From contig NZ_JAPTGG010000005.1 of NCBI RefSeq assembly GCF_026891035.1, positions 62,001-126,000 of the forward strand: a stretch of DNA of 64,000 bases, written 5' to 3'. The stretch comes from Dasania phycosphaerae (GTDB lineage: Bacteria; Pseudomonadota; Gammaproteobacteria; Pseudomonadales; Dasaniaceae). Shown one piece after another: positions 25,406 to 34,373 of the stretch. The notes under the pieces were generated by a model, which saw only the letters and a program-made list of their open reading frames with translations, was not told the DNA's origin and did not search any database. Position numbers and translations under genes: made by a program. Each line of letters opens with the position of its first letter. Position 1 is the stretch's first letter.

Positions 25406-25728
25406 GGGGTTATACCTCTACATTTATTGAATCATTTGCCAGCTTAACTGTATGCCGAGCGCGAGAGCCTATAAAAAATCGGCCTTCATAAGCAAGTTAT
25501 TTAGTGTTTTAGGCTAGGATATAGCAATGCTGATTAAAGTTTGTACGCTATTTGTGCTGGGCTATATTGTTGCTATGTTTAGTCCATATCAGTATAAATA
25601 CCTCCTATCTTTATTCCATTGTGCTAGCTAGAATTTCTGTTTCAAGTTTTAGTAATAAGCTGTTTTATTGATGAAAATTGCGTTACATACTGACATTTAC
25701 CCAATGACTGGCGGCAGATAGAACTCTC
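25406..25728. other. Divergent intergenic region without a gene
   Basis: This 323-bp stretch lies between divergent moeA and the HDOD gene. I see no frame, repeat or strong hairpin here; it must hold both promoters. Confidence 0.4.
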
Positions 25729-27393
25729 ATGAGCAAAGTAGTAGATCAAAAAACCACGGATACAGGTAGCCAAATCGACCGCGCCCCTTGGCTGGACATA
25801 TTGCAAAAAACCGAAATGCGAGCTTTGGCTTCGGTAGGTAGTGAAATTAGTCAGTTAATAGGCGATGCCAATACCAATGCTGGCGGTTTAGCAGAAATTA
25901 TTTTAAAGGATGCCGCGCTGACTTCGCAGGTGTTAAAAATCGCTAATAGCGTGGAGTTTAAGCCCGGCTCGGCCAGGGCTGAGCGGCAAGCGCTAAAAGC
26001 AGCTGAGCAAGAAAGCGCGTTGCGCCAAGCCATAGTGCGCATAGGGTTTAATGGCATACGCTGTATTTGTATATCCATAGCCTTGATTGACAGTATTATT
26101 AAAAAGCCTAATAAGCAAAAACGTTTATTGCTGTGCTTGGCACAGAGTTTTCATACCGCAGTGCACGCGAGAAATATTGCGCAGCAAATGAAAAATTGCC
26201 GCAGTGAAGATGTGTTTATCGCCGGCTTATTGCAAAACTTAGGTGAATTGGTTTTTTGGGCCAGCCCTATAGCCGAAAGCTTGGATTATAAAAAATTAAT
26301 AAAAACCAATAATGGCAGTGCTGCCGTGGCGGCGCAGCAGCTAACAGGTATGTCCTTTACGGATATGTCTAAAGAGTTGGCTGACAGCTGGTCGCTGAGT
26401 GAAACCCTGTCTGATAGTTTTAACCCAGCTAAAAATACGCCTGAAGTGAAAGCGATTAACTTAGGTAATATGATGAGTAGCGGTATAGAGTCGGGCTGGG
26501 ATTCAAAGCAGCTTACTGCCGCTATTAATAAAATTGCCGCAGACTTTTCTTTAAATATAAATAGTTGTATGGATTTACTACGCAGGGGGGCCGATGAGGC
26601 CATGGCCATGGCTAAGGAGTACGGGCCGGGTATAGATGCAGTATTGTTACCACGTGAGCCCGGGTTGGCCGCGGTGGAAAATATAGAGCCGGTGGACGAT
26701 ATAGTCGCTACTGAAAAGGCGCTGAGTGATATTGAATCTTTGTTGGTACGCTCTAGTGGCGATGCTGGTAAAGCAGACCCAGCACAAAGCGGCCAAGACG
26801 AACCCTCGCAATCGGTGGCTAAAAATAATTTGCAGCAACAGGCCATAGCTCAAACTCTAGAGCAGGCAGCTCTAAGGCCAGCCAATAGCGCTAGGCAGGT
26901 AGAGCTTATCGATGAATTATGGGATGCCGCCGAAGGGCAAAATCCTATAACCTCTGTTTGCAAGTTGCTGGCTAACGGTATTTACGAAGCAATTGGCCTA
27001 GAGCGGGTGGCGGTATTTATTAAGCTGAATAAAAAAGAAGAGATAAAACTGGCTTATTTGGCGGGCCAGAATACTGAACACTGGGCGCAGGATTTGGTGC
27101 TCTCCATTAGCGAAACCAATGATTCTATTTTCCGCTATTGTACTCGCAGTTCTGGCCCAGTGTGGGTGTCACCGGGCAAAACCACCGGCCTGGATAAATT
27201 GTTAAGCAAGCCCGTGAAAGCACTAATAGGGGAGCAAAAGCGTTTTATGATGGCACCCGTTAAAAGTGGCCTGCGGGTAGTGGCATTGGTTTATACAGAT
27301 ATGGCCGGTGAAGATTTAGAGCTCAGTGAGCAGCATTTTGCTGATTTTTCACGTTTGATTAAGCAGGCGAGTAGGGCGCTATCCTCTCAGTAG
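25729..27393 (+). CDS. HDOD-domain protein with C-terminal GAF-like domain
   Basis: A 554-residue cytoplasmic signalling protein. An HDOD domain spans about 20-220 (ILKDAALTSQVLKIANS, IVRIGFNGIRCICISIALID, FIAGLLQNLGELVFW), a low-complexity linker covers about 305-390, and a GAF-like domain fills about 395-550 (ICEAIGLERVAVF-like segment, then RFMMAPVKSGLRVVALVYTD). HDOD proteins are HD-GYP relatives lacking catalysis and usually work in two-component or c-di-GMP circuits. The HD metal ligands are not evident. It stands alone with its own promoter. Confidence 0.85.
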   Translation: MSKVVDQKTTDTGSQIDRAPWLDILQKTEMRALASVGSEISQLIGDANTNAGGLAEIILKDAALTSQVLKIANSVEFKPGSARAERQALKAAEQESALRQAIVRIGFNGIRCICISIALIDSIIKKPNKQKRLLLCLAQSFHTAVHARNIAQQMKNCRSEDVFIAGLLQNLGELVFWASPIAESLDYKKLIKTNNGSAAVAAQQLTGMSFTDMSKELADSWSLSETLSDSFNPAKNTPEVKAINLGNMMSSGIESGWDSKQLTAAINKIAADFSLNINSCMDLLRRGADEAMAMAKEYGPGIDAVLLPREPGLAAVENIEPVDDIVATEKALSDIESLLVRSSGDAGKADPAQSGQDEPSQSVAKNNLQQQAIAQTLEQAALRPANSARQVELIDELWDAAEGQNPITSVCKLLANGIYEAIGLERVAVFIKLNKKEEIKLAYLAGQNTEHWAQDLVLSISETNDSIFRYCTRSSGPVWVSPGKTTGLDKLLSKPVKALIGEQKRFMMAPVKSGLRVVALVYTDMAGEDLELSEQHFADFSRLIKQASRALSSQ

Positions 27394-27542
27394 CTGCTGT
27401 GAGCAACTTATAACTTAGAAATAGCTATAGAGGTAAAAAACAGAAGCTAGGTTATATTAAAGCTAAAAGTACTAAAAAAACTGTTAATTTTTAATTGGCG
27501 CTTATATTATTGCTGACCCTAAAAATAATAACGGAGCAAAAC

Positions 27543-27764
27543 GTGCCTATAGCTTTATATCAACCCCAGGTAAAAGTCGGGGATAAAGTAATGCTAAAGC
27601 CTAAAAGCCCCCATTTTATGGAGCTAGGGCAAAGCTTAGGTATGGTCGAAGAAGTAGTACTCAATGGCATGGGCTATTGGGATGTGACAGTTGACTATAT
27701 CACCAAAAAAATTCAAGTAGATGCCAGCCAGTTGGGGCTATTCAAAAACAGGCGTCAGGCCTGA
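27543..27764 (+). CDS. Small SH3/KOW-like protein of unknown function
   Basis: A 73-residue protein with GTG start. GGAG lies 7 nt before GTG 27543; a TTG further upstream at 27495 is in frame, but its extension is hydrophobic and has no ribosome binding site. The core VKVGDKVMLKPKSPHFMELGQ...GMVEEVVLNGMGYWDVTVDY looks like a small beta-barrel of the SH3/KOW kind. It could bind nucleic acid or be a small adaptor, but I do not recognise a named family. It is same-strand, 149 bp after the HDOD gene. Confidence 0.6.
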   Translation: MPIALYQPQVKVGDKVMLKPKSPHFMELGQSLGMVEEVVLNGMGYWDVTVDYITKKIQVDASQLGLFKNRRQA

Positions 27765-27798
27765 TCAATAGTGTTGTTTGTGGCTACTAACTTTAAAC

Positions 27799-27838
27799 AG
27801 TTTATTGCCCAATAACTTCCGCTACTGAGCAATAAACT
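27799..27838. terminator. Hairpin between convergent genes
   Basis: A perfect 10-bp stem AGTTTATTGC/GCAATAAACT with a 20-nt loop lies between the small SH3-like gene and the convergent deiminase-family gene. No clear T-tract is present on either strand; the position suggests a terminator. Confidence 0.45.
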
Positions 27839-27850
27839 AGAGGCTGTTGC

Positions 27851-29185
27851 TTATTCTAAATCGGCAGGCTCATGGGCTGTGATGCAGTGCATACCGCCGC
27901 CACCTAAGTTAATCGCATAGGGATTTACACCCACCACACTACGATTTGGAAACACCGATTGCAGTACGCTGATGGCTTGCTGATCGCGTTGTTGCACACC
28001 TAAGTCATCACCCGGCTGATAATACTGCGGCACGATAACCACTCCATTAGCAATAACAAAGTTCATATAGCTGCTAGCCGCGGCGATATAAACCGAGTTG
28101 GGTAGGGGGTCTAAGGTGTCATCAAACAGAAACTCTGACAGCCAGCTGTTCATCGTGTCGCCACGATTAGTCATTTCATAAGACATATCGGTGTGGGGCA
28201 TGCGCACTATAGTAAATGGGTTGCCATCCTGGTCAGTTGCGTTTTGTAATACCTGATAATTCGCTTCCAAACGTTGCTGCGACAGTGCTGCTATGCCTGT
28301 GGGGTCGTTAGCAACTTGCTCGTTGGTGATTTCTGCCAAGGCAATTGTATTAGGCCCTACAAAGCGAGCGTATTCATCTATATGGCCGCCAGTGCCAAAG
28401 GTATAAGCCTTGGTGCCGGGTAGAGGGCCAGGGATGCTGGTAAAGGCGAAGGGATCTTCTACTAGGCCTTGTTCCAACCAGATGATTTTTTCTACGTTGA
28501 AGATACGCTTAAACTCATCTTCGATTATGGCGCGTTTAGTGCCATTTGTGCTGTTATCTTCGCCGTAAATATAGTGTTTAAGCTCCGATTGGCCTTCGGG
28601 GTTACGTTGGTCTTCAACCGCCCAGGTCAGCATCATAGTGCCTTGGCCATTAAATTCGTGGTTACCTCCTTCATGTATTAACCAAGAGCTGTGTATATCT
28701 AAATCTAGCTTTTCGGCCAATAGCTTATCGAGGTTGCCTTCGGTTTGGCTGTAAGGCTCGTATAAGCCATAAGCGCCCCAGCCGGTAAACTGAAAGTCCA
28801 CCATTTCTTTTTTGGTGCCGTTATAGCGAAATACCGGCCCCATATCCCTTATCCACATATCATCGCGGGTGGCGGCTACAAACTCTACATTCGTTAGCGG
28901 AGTGCCGTGATTAGTGATTTGGTTTTTGATGCTGTTGATATTGTTTGCATTTTTGACTTGTACTACCACAGTGGTATGGGCTTGGGCGGCATCAATGATG
29001 TCTAATACCGGTTCGGTGGTGCTAAAACCATTGACGTAGGTATAACTTGGCCAAGCGACCCATAAAGCTTTTTGCGGCTCAAACTCTGCCGGCATTCTAA
29101 TTTCTGCCTGCGCTGCAGGGGTAAAAGATAAGGCTGATGCTGCTATTGCCAAGCCAGCTGCCAAGGTACGGGTTTTGTTTAACAT
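27851..29185 (-). CDS. Exported agmatine/peptidylarginine-deiminase-family enzyme
   Basis: A 444-residue guanidine-group hydrolase of the pentein fold (agmatine deiminase / Porphyromonas-type PAD family). It has a clear Sec signal peptide (MLNKTRTLAAGLAIAASALS...AQA, cleavage near residue 27), so it acts outside the cytoplasm, unlike AguA. Active-site segments are present: WIRDMGPVFRYNG (Asp), HEGGNHEFNGQGTMMLT, GTGGHIDEYARFVGPNTI (His/Asp), and the nucleophilic cysteine in LGGGGMHCITAH near the C-terminus. It should convert a guanidino substrate (agmatine, arginine or peptidyl-arginine) to the citrulline form plus ammonia. Divergent to a LuxR-type regulator and TonB receptor genes. Confidence 0.85.
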   Translation of the reverse strand: MLNKTRTLAAGLAIAASALSFTPAAQAEIRMPAEFEPQKALWVAWPSYTYVNGFSTTEPVLDIIDAAQAHTTVVVQVKNANNINSIKNQITNHGTPLTNVEFVAATRDDMWIRDMGPVFRYNGTKKEMVDFQFTGWGAYGLYEPYSQTEGNLDKLLAEKLDLDIHSSWLIHEGGNHEFNGQGTMMLTWAVEDQRNPEGQSELKHYIYGEDNSTNGTKRAIIEDEFKRIFNVEKIIWLEQGLVEDPFAFTSIPGPLPGTKAYTFGTGGHIDEYARFVGPNTIALAEITNEQVANDPTGIAALSQQRLEANYQVLQNATDQDGNPFTIVRMPHTDMSYEMTNRGDTMNSWLSEFLFDDTLDPLPNSVYIAAASSYMNFVIANGVVIVPQYYQPGDDLGVQQRDQQAISVLQSVFPNRSVVGVNPYAINLGGGGMHCITAHEPADLE

Positions 29186-29300
29186 GTATGTTCACCTTTT
29201 TTTGTTGTTTTAGGTGGCGCTATTAAATACTGATTAAACGATCAATAAATACCCGCATTCGTGGGGGAGGAAAAAGGCGTTGCATAAATTGTGACGCAGT

Positions 29301-29343
29301 TGCAATTGGCTAATTGCATGCGGCTATAACCTACCCCATGGGG
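29301..29343. promoter_or_regulatory. Palindromes in the deiminase/LuxR divergent region
   Basis: TGCAATT-GGCT-AATTGCA (29301-29318) and CCCCATGGGG (29334-29343) lie between the divergent deiminase and LuxR-type genes. CCCATGGG recurs in a 12-bp palindrome before the neighbouring TonB receptor (30488-30499). They are candidate operators for the LuxR-type regulator. Confidence 0.45.
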
Positions 29344-29483
29344 CTATTCTTGCCTAGCTAGGGCTATGCAATAGTTGCTGTGCTTGCGCCCGTAGTGAGG
29401 TCTAAAAATAACTAGCCAGTTAGCCAAAAAAGACGAAAAGTTAGATTAATAAATAATAATAACGGATTAACATGGGGGCATTT

Positions 29484-30356
29484 ATGGCTATAGCGAACGT
29501 CGTTGCAGATACATTCCGCGCTAAATCAATAAGTGGTCGAGCTGGCTTTGAGAGTCAAAATGCCATGGCCAACTTAATTAATGCATTGCACAGACCAAAT
29601 TTTGCCGACATATGTTTGGATAGCATTAGCAAAGTTAGCCATTTTGATAGTGCGGTGATTATGGCCTATGGCGTAGGGCCAACCCCGAGAATTTTATATG
29701 ATCAATTGGCTGAAGAATACCGTGATGCCTTTTACGATAGGTATTTAAAAGGTGCTTTTATTTTAAGCCCGCTTTATCAAAGCTATAAAAATAACGGAAA
29801 AGGTTTTTTTCATATCGATGAGGTGGCGCCGGAAGGTTTTTTCAAAAGTGAATACCATAAAAAATATTATTGCTATAGCGGTTTAATCGATCAGGTTTTT
29901 TATTTAAAACAATTTAGTGCTGGTGTAGCTATTGTGCTGTCTCTTGCAAGAACCAATAAGTTGAGACCATATAGCCAGCAAGAGATTGCCGATTTAAAGG
30001 CTATAGAACCTACATTAATGGCTTTGCTGGCTAAGAATTGGGAAAAGCTAGCCAGTGATGAACACAATTTTTATGACTACTTGCACAAGGCCTTTGAAAA
30101 CTTTGGTCGTTCAGTGTTGAGTAGGCGCGAGAAAGATGCCGTCAACTGCATGCTTAGAGGTAGCTCTTCCAAGTCGGCTGCTAGAGAGATGGGTATATCC
30201 ACAGAAACAGAGCGCTCCTATAGAAAGACTATCTATAACAAGCTGAATGTTTGTTCGCATTCAGAGATTTACCATTTATTTTTCAAATCTTTGGAATTCG
30301 CTGACAGTGGCGAAGATTGTGATCCGTTAGAGTTGTTATGGAATAGTGCTAAGTGA
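29484..30356 (+). CDS. LuxR-type transcriptional regulator (paralogue 1)
   Basis: A 290-residue regulator with an N-terminal sensor region (about 1-205, no recognised domain) and a C-terminal LuxR helix-turn-helix (SVLSRREKDAVNCMLRGSSSKSAAREMGISTETERSYRKTIYNKLNV). ATG 29484 is preferred over ATG 29472: GGGGG lies about 6 nt before it, and the paralogue starting at 48241 then has the same N-terminal spacing. It is not an autoinducer-binding LuxR by any motif I can see. Located between the exported deiminase (divergent) and a TonB receptor 200 bp downstream, so it likely controls both. Confidence 0.85.
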   Translation: MAIANVVADTFRAKSISGRAGFESQNAMANLINALHRPNFADICLDSISKVSHFDSAVIMAYGVGPTPRILYDQLAEEYRDAFYDRYLKGAFILSPLYQSYKNNGKGFFHIDEVAPEGFFKSEYHKKYYCYSGLIDQVFYLKQFSAGVAIVLSLARTNKLRPYSQQEIADLKAIEPTLMALLAKNWEKLASDEHNFYDYLHKAFENFGRSVLSRREKDAVNCMLRGSSSKSAAREMGISTETERSYRKTIYNKLNVCSHSEIYHLFFKSLEFADSGEDCDPLELLWNSAK

Positions 30357-30487
30357 TAGGGAGCTTAATCATCTTATTTTTTTGGATTATAGCTGCTAGG
30401 TAATCTACCCACATTTGAGGGGTTTTTTATTATTGATAGGGGATGCAAGATGTCCCAGTGTGCAGAGGGACTTGTGCGTTTGCAGAA

Positions 30488-30499
30488 TGCCCATGGGCA
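30488..30499. promoter_or_regulatory. 12-bp palindrome upstream of TonB receptor
   Basis: TGCCCATGGGCA is a perfect palindrome 61 bp before the receptor start. Its core matches the CCCCATGGGG palindrome in the deiminase/LuxR divergent region, so both may be sites for the same regulator. Confidence 0.4.
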
Positions 30500-30559
30500 A
30501 TAACAGGTGCAATTTGCCGCAAGAGTAAATGCATTGAATAATAAAAATGTGAGGACTTA

Positions 30560-32827
30560 ATGAATATACTCAACAAGAAAAAACTAACAAAAATAATAGC
30601 ATTAACTGCGGCTGTAGGTGCTGGCCAGGTTTATTCGGCCGCTCTGGAAGAGGTGCTTGTCACGGCTCAAAAACGTGAGCAAAGTGTACAAGAAGTTCCT
30701 ATTGCCATTACTTCTATAGGCGGTGAGGATTTAAAAAACCTGGGCTTTAAATCTGCCACTGATGTGCAGTTTCAAACGCCGGGTTTAATTGTTTCTTATG
30801 CTTCTAGTAATGCTATCCCCAACTTCACCTTGCGCGGCGTGGGCTTAAACGATTTTACCGCTGTGCAAAGCTCACCAGTAGCCATACATGTAGATGATAT
30901 TTACTACGGCAACTCTACCTTACTTAACTTCGCCTTATTCGATGTCAATAGAGTGGAGGTGTTAAAAGGCCCGCAGGGGACTTTATATGGCCGTAACTCT
31001 ACCGGTGGCGCGGTAAACTTTTTTTCTAATAAACCTACTCAGGAATTCGAGGCTGGTATCGATTTAGGTATAGCAAACTATGACGCTATTACCGCTGAAG
31101 GTTTTGTAAGCGGCCCCTTAAGTGATGATCTTTCAGGTCGTGTATCGGTCACTACAGTTAACCAAAGTGGCGGCCCTTATAAGCATGCTGTACATGGTGA
31201 AATCGGTGATGTTGAAAAATATGCCGTACGCGCTCAGTTACTATGGGATGCCACTGAAAAACTGACCATACATGCCTCCATGTTTGGCGGTAGTGAAGAG
31301 TCAGATGCTGGCCAGTATCACAGCTATCCTACTTTTGCTGGTGACGGTTCCTGGAATGTGTGTGCGCCTATTGCCGCGGGTAATTTAACCGCCTCTAGCG
31401 ACTGCTATTATGATCCCGATACCGCCTCGGTAGGCATAGATGATAATGATGCATACACCACTGATGCCGGTATAGTTAACCGCGATGAAATCGACGTGTT
31501 TGGTGTGTCTGTATCGGTGAATTATGATATGGGCGATTATACATTGACCTCTATCACTGGTTATAACACGGTGGATAGAAAGTCACAGGAAGATGCCGAC
31601 GGCTCACCGTTTCGCTCAATTGATGTAGGTTATGAAACAGAGTTTGAGCAGCTAACGGAAGAGTTACGTTTATCTTATGACAATGGCAGCGGTTGGAATT
31701 CTACCCTGGGCTTGTTCTTGTCTACCGATACCTTAGATACACCCAGAACCGAAACAGATTTAACAGAGATTTATGGTGGTTTCCGTCAAAACCATAGCTA
31801 TGAATTAGAGACCGATTCGGCAGCTATATTCTGGCACAACGAATATGAATTAACCGATGCTTTGACTGCTGTGCTGGGCTTACGTTATACCGATGAAACC
31901 CGTAAGTTTGTGGGTGGTACTTTTAACAATGAACCGGGTGTAGGCCCTGATGCTAGTGGCGACTTTGTGCCTGCGCCTTTATTAACGTCTGATTTAGTGT
32001 ACGCCTTTCTTGATGACGAGGTAGATTTTAAAGAGTCTTCCTATCGCATAGGTTTAAACTATGACCTTAATGACAGCACTATGATATATGCCAGCGTTGC
32101 CAATGGCTTCAAAAGTGGCGGCTTTATTGGTGATATCACCGAACAGGCCATTTTAGAGCAGCCTTATGACGAAGAAACGTTAACCGCGTATGAGCTAGGT
32201 TTTAAATCTGACTTGTTAGATGGCAGCTTGCGCTGGAATGGTTCGGCTTTTTATTACGACTATGAAGACGTTATTCTTGCAATGACTATCGAAGGCGGTG
32301 CCTTAGCGACCTTATTGATCAATGAAAATGCCTCGGATGCCGTTATTAAAGGTTTTGAAACCGATGTTTGGTGGGCACCTACCGATAATATCGACATCAA
32401 GTTGGGTGCGGTTTATTTAGATACCGAGCAAGAAGCTATTGCTACCGAGCCCTTTGAGGTAGCAGCGGGTCGTGATGGTGCGCATATGCCTTATGCACCT
32501 GAGGTTAGCGGTAATGGTTTAATCCGTTATAGCAATACCGTGGCCGATGGTTTGATGGGCTCTGTGCAGTTGGACTTTACCACGCGTGCCCATCACTATG
32601 CAGAAATTGATAATAGTAAAATTTCTAAAATCGATGGTTATACCTTGTTTAATGCGCGTGTAAGCTTAGATGCCGAAGAGAGTAGTTGGTCAGCCTCGCT
32701 ATGGGTAAAAAACATAGCGGATAAAGAGTACACGCAATACATCAACGACCTGCAAGGTTTAGGTGCGGTGTTAACTACACCTAGTTACCCTAGAACTTAT
32801 GGTGTAGACCTGTCATTACGTTTCTAA
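30560..32827 (+). CDS. TonB-dependent outer-membrane receptor
   Basis: A 755-residue 22-strand-barrel receptor. It has an N-terminal export region, a TonB box-like LEEVLVTAQKRE (about 29-40), a plug domain (VEVLKGPQGTLYGRNSTGGAVNFFSNKPT at about 135-160), the long barrel with repeated amphipathic strands, and a C-terminal phenylalanine (YGVDLSLRF). The plug motif and NTGGAVNF class match TonB receptors common in marine Gammaproteobacteria for organic ligands rather than classical siderophore receptors. The substrate is inferred from the adjacent deiminase and regulator to be a guanidino or arginine-containing molecule, with low certainty. Confidence 0.92.
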   Translation: MNILNKKKLTKIIALTAAVGAGQVYSAALEEVLVTAQKREQSVQEVPIAITSIGGEDLKNLGFKSATDVQFQTPGLIVSYASSNAIPNFTLRGVGLNDFTAVQSSPVAIHVDDIYYGNSTLLNFALFDVNRVEVLKGPQGTLYGRNSTGGAVNFFSNKPTQEFEAGIDLGIANYDAITAEGFVSGPLSDDLSGRVSVTTVNQSGGPYKHAVHGEIGDVEKYAVRAQLLWDATEKLTIHASMFGGSEESDAGQYHSYPTFAGDGSWNVCAPIAAGNLTASSDCYYDPDTASVGIDDNDAYTTDAGIVNRDEIDVFGVSVSVNYDMGDYTLTSITGYNTVDRKSQEDADGSPFRSIDVGYETEFEQLTEELRLSYDNGSGWNSTLGLFLSTDTLDTPRTETDLTEIYGGFRQNHSYELETDSAAIFWHNEYELTDALTAVLGLRYTDETRKFVGGTFNNEPGVGPDASGDFVPAPLLTSDLVYAFLDDEVDFKESSYRIGLNYDLNDSTMIYASVANGFKSGGFIGDITEQAILEQPYDEETLTAYELGFKSDLLDGSLRWNGSAFYYDYEDVILAMTIEGGALATLLINENASDAVIKGFETDVWWAPTDNIDIKLGAVYLDTEQEAIATEPFEVAAGRDGAHMPYAPEVSGNGLIRYSNTVADGLMGSVQLDFTTRAHHYAEIDNSKISKIDGYTLFNARVSLDAEESSWSASLWVKNIADKEYTQYINDLQGLGAVLTTPSYPRTYGVDLSLRF

Positions 32828-32843
32828 AGAGTCACTGACGTTT

Positions 32844-32882
32844 GCCTGGAGTGTAATGACCTTGCCTCCAGGCTTTTTTTTT
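32844..32882 (+). terminator. Terminator after TonB receptor
   Basis: GCCTGGAG (32844-32851) pairs with CTCCAGGC (32866-32873), followed by nine T. It separates the receptor from the NhaC-family gene, so that gene may depend on readthrough or its own promoter. Confidence 0.8.
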
Positions 32883-32920
32883 GCAATAAATTAGCAGTTA
32901 ATAAGAGTTAAAAGATTTCT

Positions 32921-34261
32921 ATGGCAGATGCAGGCATAGTTAGTGTAATACCTACTTTAATGGTATTAGCTTTTGCAATTTGGACTAAGCGTACCGTTGA
33001 GCCTTTATTGGCTGGAGTTATTATAGGCCTGTTAATACTAGAGCCTACTAAATCCCTGGATAATCTCACCGGTATTATGCTGTCAGTGATGGCTGACGAA
33101 ACTATAGGTTGGGTGATTTTAGTGTGCGGCCTGATGGGGGCACTTATTGCCTTGCTGGTTAAAATTGGTGGCGCTGTTGAATTTGGAAAAATGGTGGCCA
33201 CGCGCATTAAAAGTGGAACTTCTGCATTATTAATGGCTTGGCTATTAGGTTTGCTTATTTTTATAGATGATTATTTAAATACGCTAACCATTAGTTCATC
33301 CATGAAAAAGGTCACTGATAAATACCGTGTTTCCCGTGAGATGTTGGCCTATGTGGTGGACTCTACCGCCGCACCTATTTGCGTATTAATTCCGCTGTCT
33401 ACGTGGGCAGTGTATTTTTCGGCAGTATTAGAAGAAAGTTTAAATATACCTGTGGGTGAAGGTTTTGCCTTATATTTACAAGCCATACCCTATATGTTTT
33501 ACGCTTGGTTTGCCGTGATCTTGGTGCCTTTGGTTATTCTTAAAAAAGTCCCCTTGCTGGGAGCGATGAAAACAGCCGAACACAAAATGCGGGATCATTA
33601 TAATATAGCGGCTGAACCTGTTATCGATGAGGCCGCAGGCTTTAGCCGTCGTGGGGTGTTACTAAACTTTATTATTCCAATAGCTACGTTGATATTTTTT
33701 ACCTGGTATTTGGATATAGATATTTTAAAAGGCGTGATTATCGCCTTGCTAGTAACCCTGGCTTTAAGTTTTAGCCAGCGCATACTGGCGCTTAGTGAAC
33801 TGTTTGATACCTTGTTGGAAGGTTTTAAATCTATGCTATTGCCGTTAGCGACGGTGGTGGCTGGCTTTATGTTAAAAGAGGTTAACGACCAGCTAGGTTT
33901 AACCGTGTTTGTCATCGAGACCATGAAGCCCTTAATGACCGCCCATTGGCTGCCCTTGGTGACTTTTATTACCATGGCCTTAATTGCCTTTGCCACCGGT
34001 TCCTTCTGGGGTATTTTTGCCGTGGCCACACCTATAGTTATGCCCTTGGCGATTAGTGTGGATGCCAATCTGCCCTTGGTCATAGGCGCATTAATTTCGG
34101 CCAGTGTATTTGGTAGCCACGCTTGCTTTTACGGTGACTCCACGGTGTTATCAGCCCACGGCAGTGGCTGTAGTGTAATGGCTCATGCCTTAACGCAGTT
34201 GCCCTATGTATTATTAGCCGCTTCCATAGCTTCCGTGGCCTTTATTGTGCTGGCTTGGTAG
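32921..34261 (+). CDS. NhaC-family Na+/H+ antiporter-type carrier
   Basis: A 446-residue inner-membrane carrier with about 11-12 hydrophobic helices. NhaC-family cues are VILVCGLMGALIALLVKIGGA, LLIFIDDYLNTLTISSSM, STAAPICVLIPLSTWAVYF and FATGSFWGIFAVATPIVMPLA. Besides Na+/H+ exchange, members of this family carry amino acids and organic acids. Its position after the receptor next to the deiminase suggests a role in taking up arginine, citrulline or a related compound across the inner membrane; sodium exchange is the alternative. Confidence 0.8.
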   Translation: MADAGIVSVIPTLMVLAFAIWTKRTVEPLLAGVIIGLLILEPTKSLDNLTGIMLSVMADETIGWVILVCGLMGALIALLVKIGGAVEFGKMVATRIKSGTSALLMAWLLGLLIFIDDYLNTLTISSSMKKVTDKYRVSREMLAYVVDSTAAPICVLIPLSTWAVYFSAVLEESLNIPVGEGFALYLQAIPYMFYAWFAVILVPLVILKKVPLLGAMKTAEHKMRDHYNIAAEPVIDEAAGFSRRGVLLNFIIPIATLIFFTWYLDIDILKGVIIALLVTLALSFSQRILALSELFDTLLEGFKSMLLPLATVVAGFMLKEVNDQLGLTVFVIETMKPLMTAHWLPLVTFITMALIAFATGSFWGIFAVATPIVMPLAISVDANLPLVIGALISASVFGSHACFYGDSTVLSAHGSGCSVMAHALTQLPYVLLAASIASVAFIVLAW

Positions 34262-34317
34262 GTGAACACTGCACCAGTGATTGGCTAGTAGTGCGGAATA
34301 TAAAACGCTAAAAAAGA

Positions 34318-34351
34318 AAAAGCGGAATGTGCTAATGCCCATTCCGCTTTT
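34318..34351. terminator. Bidirectional terminator
   Basis: AAAAGCGGAATG (34318-34329) pairs with CATTCCGCTTTT (34340-34351) over a 10-nt loop. A and T runs on both sides serve the convergent NhaC-type and DUF3334 genes. Confidence 0.8.
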
Positions 34352-34373
34352 GTGTAATTCTTTTTGAATATTA

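Noticed and set aside
27851..29185. Cytoplasmic agmatine deiminase (aguA)
   Set aside because: A clear signal peptide indicates export, and there is no aguB-type amidase nearby; kept as a family-level call.
32921..34261. Simple Na+/H+ antiporter nhaC
   Set aside because: The family also includes amino-acid and organic-acid carriers, and a separate NhaD is present; the symbol was not assigned.
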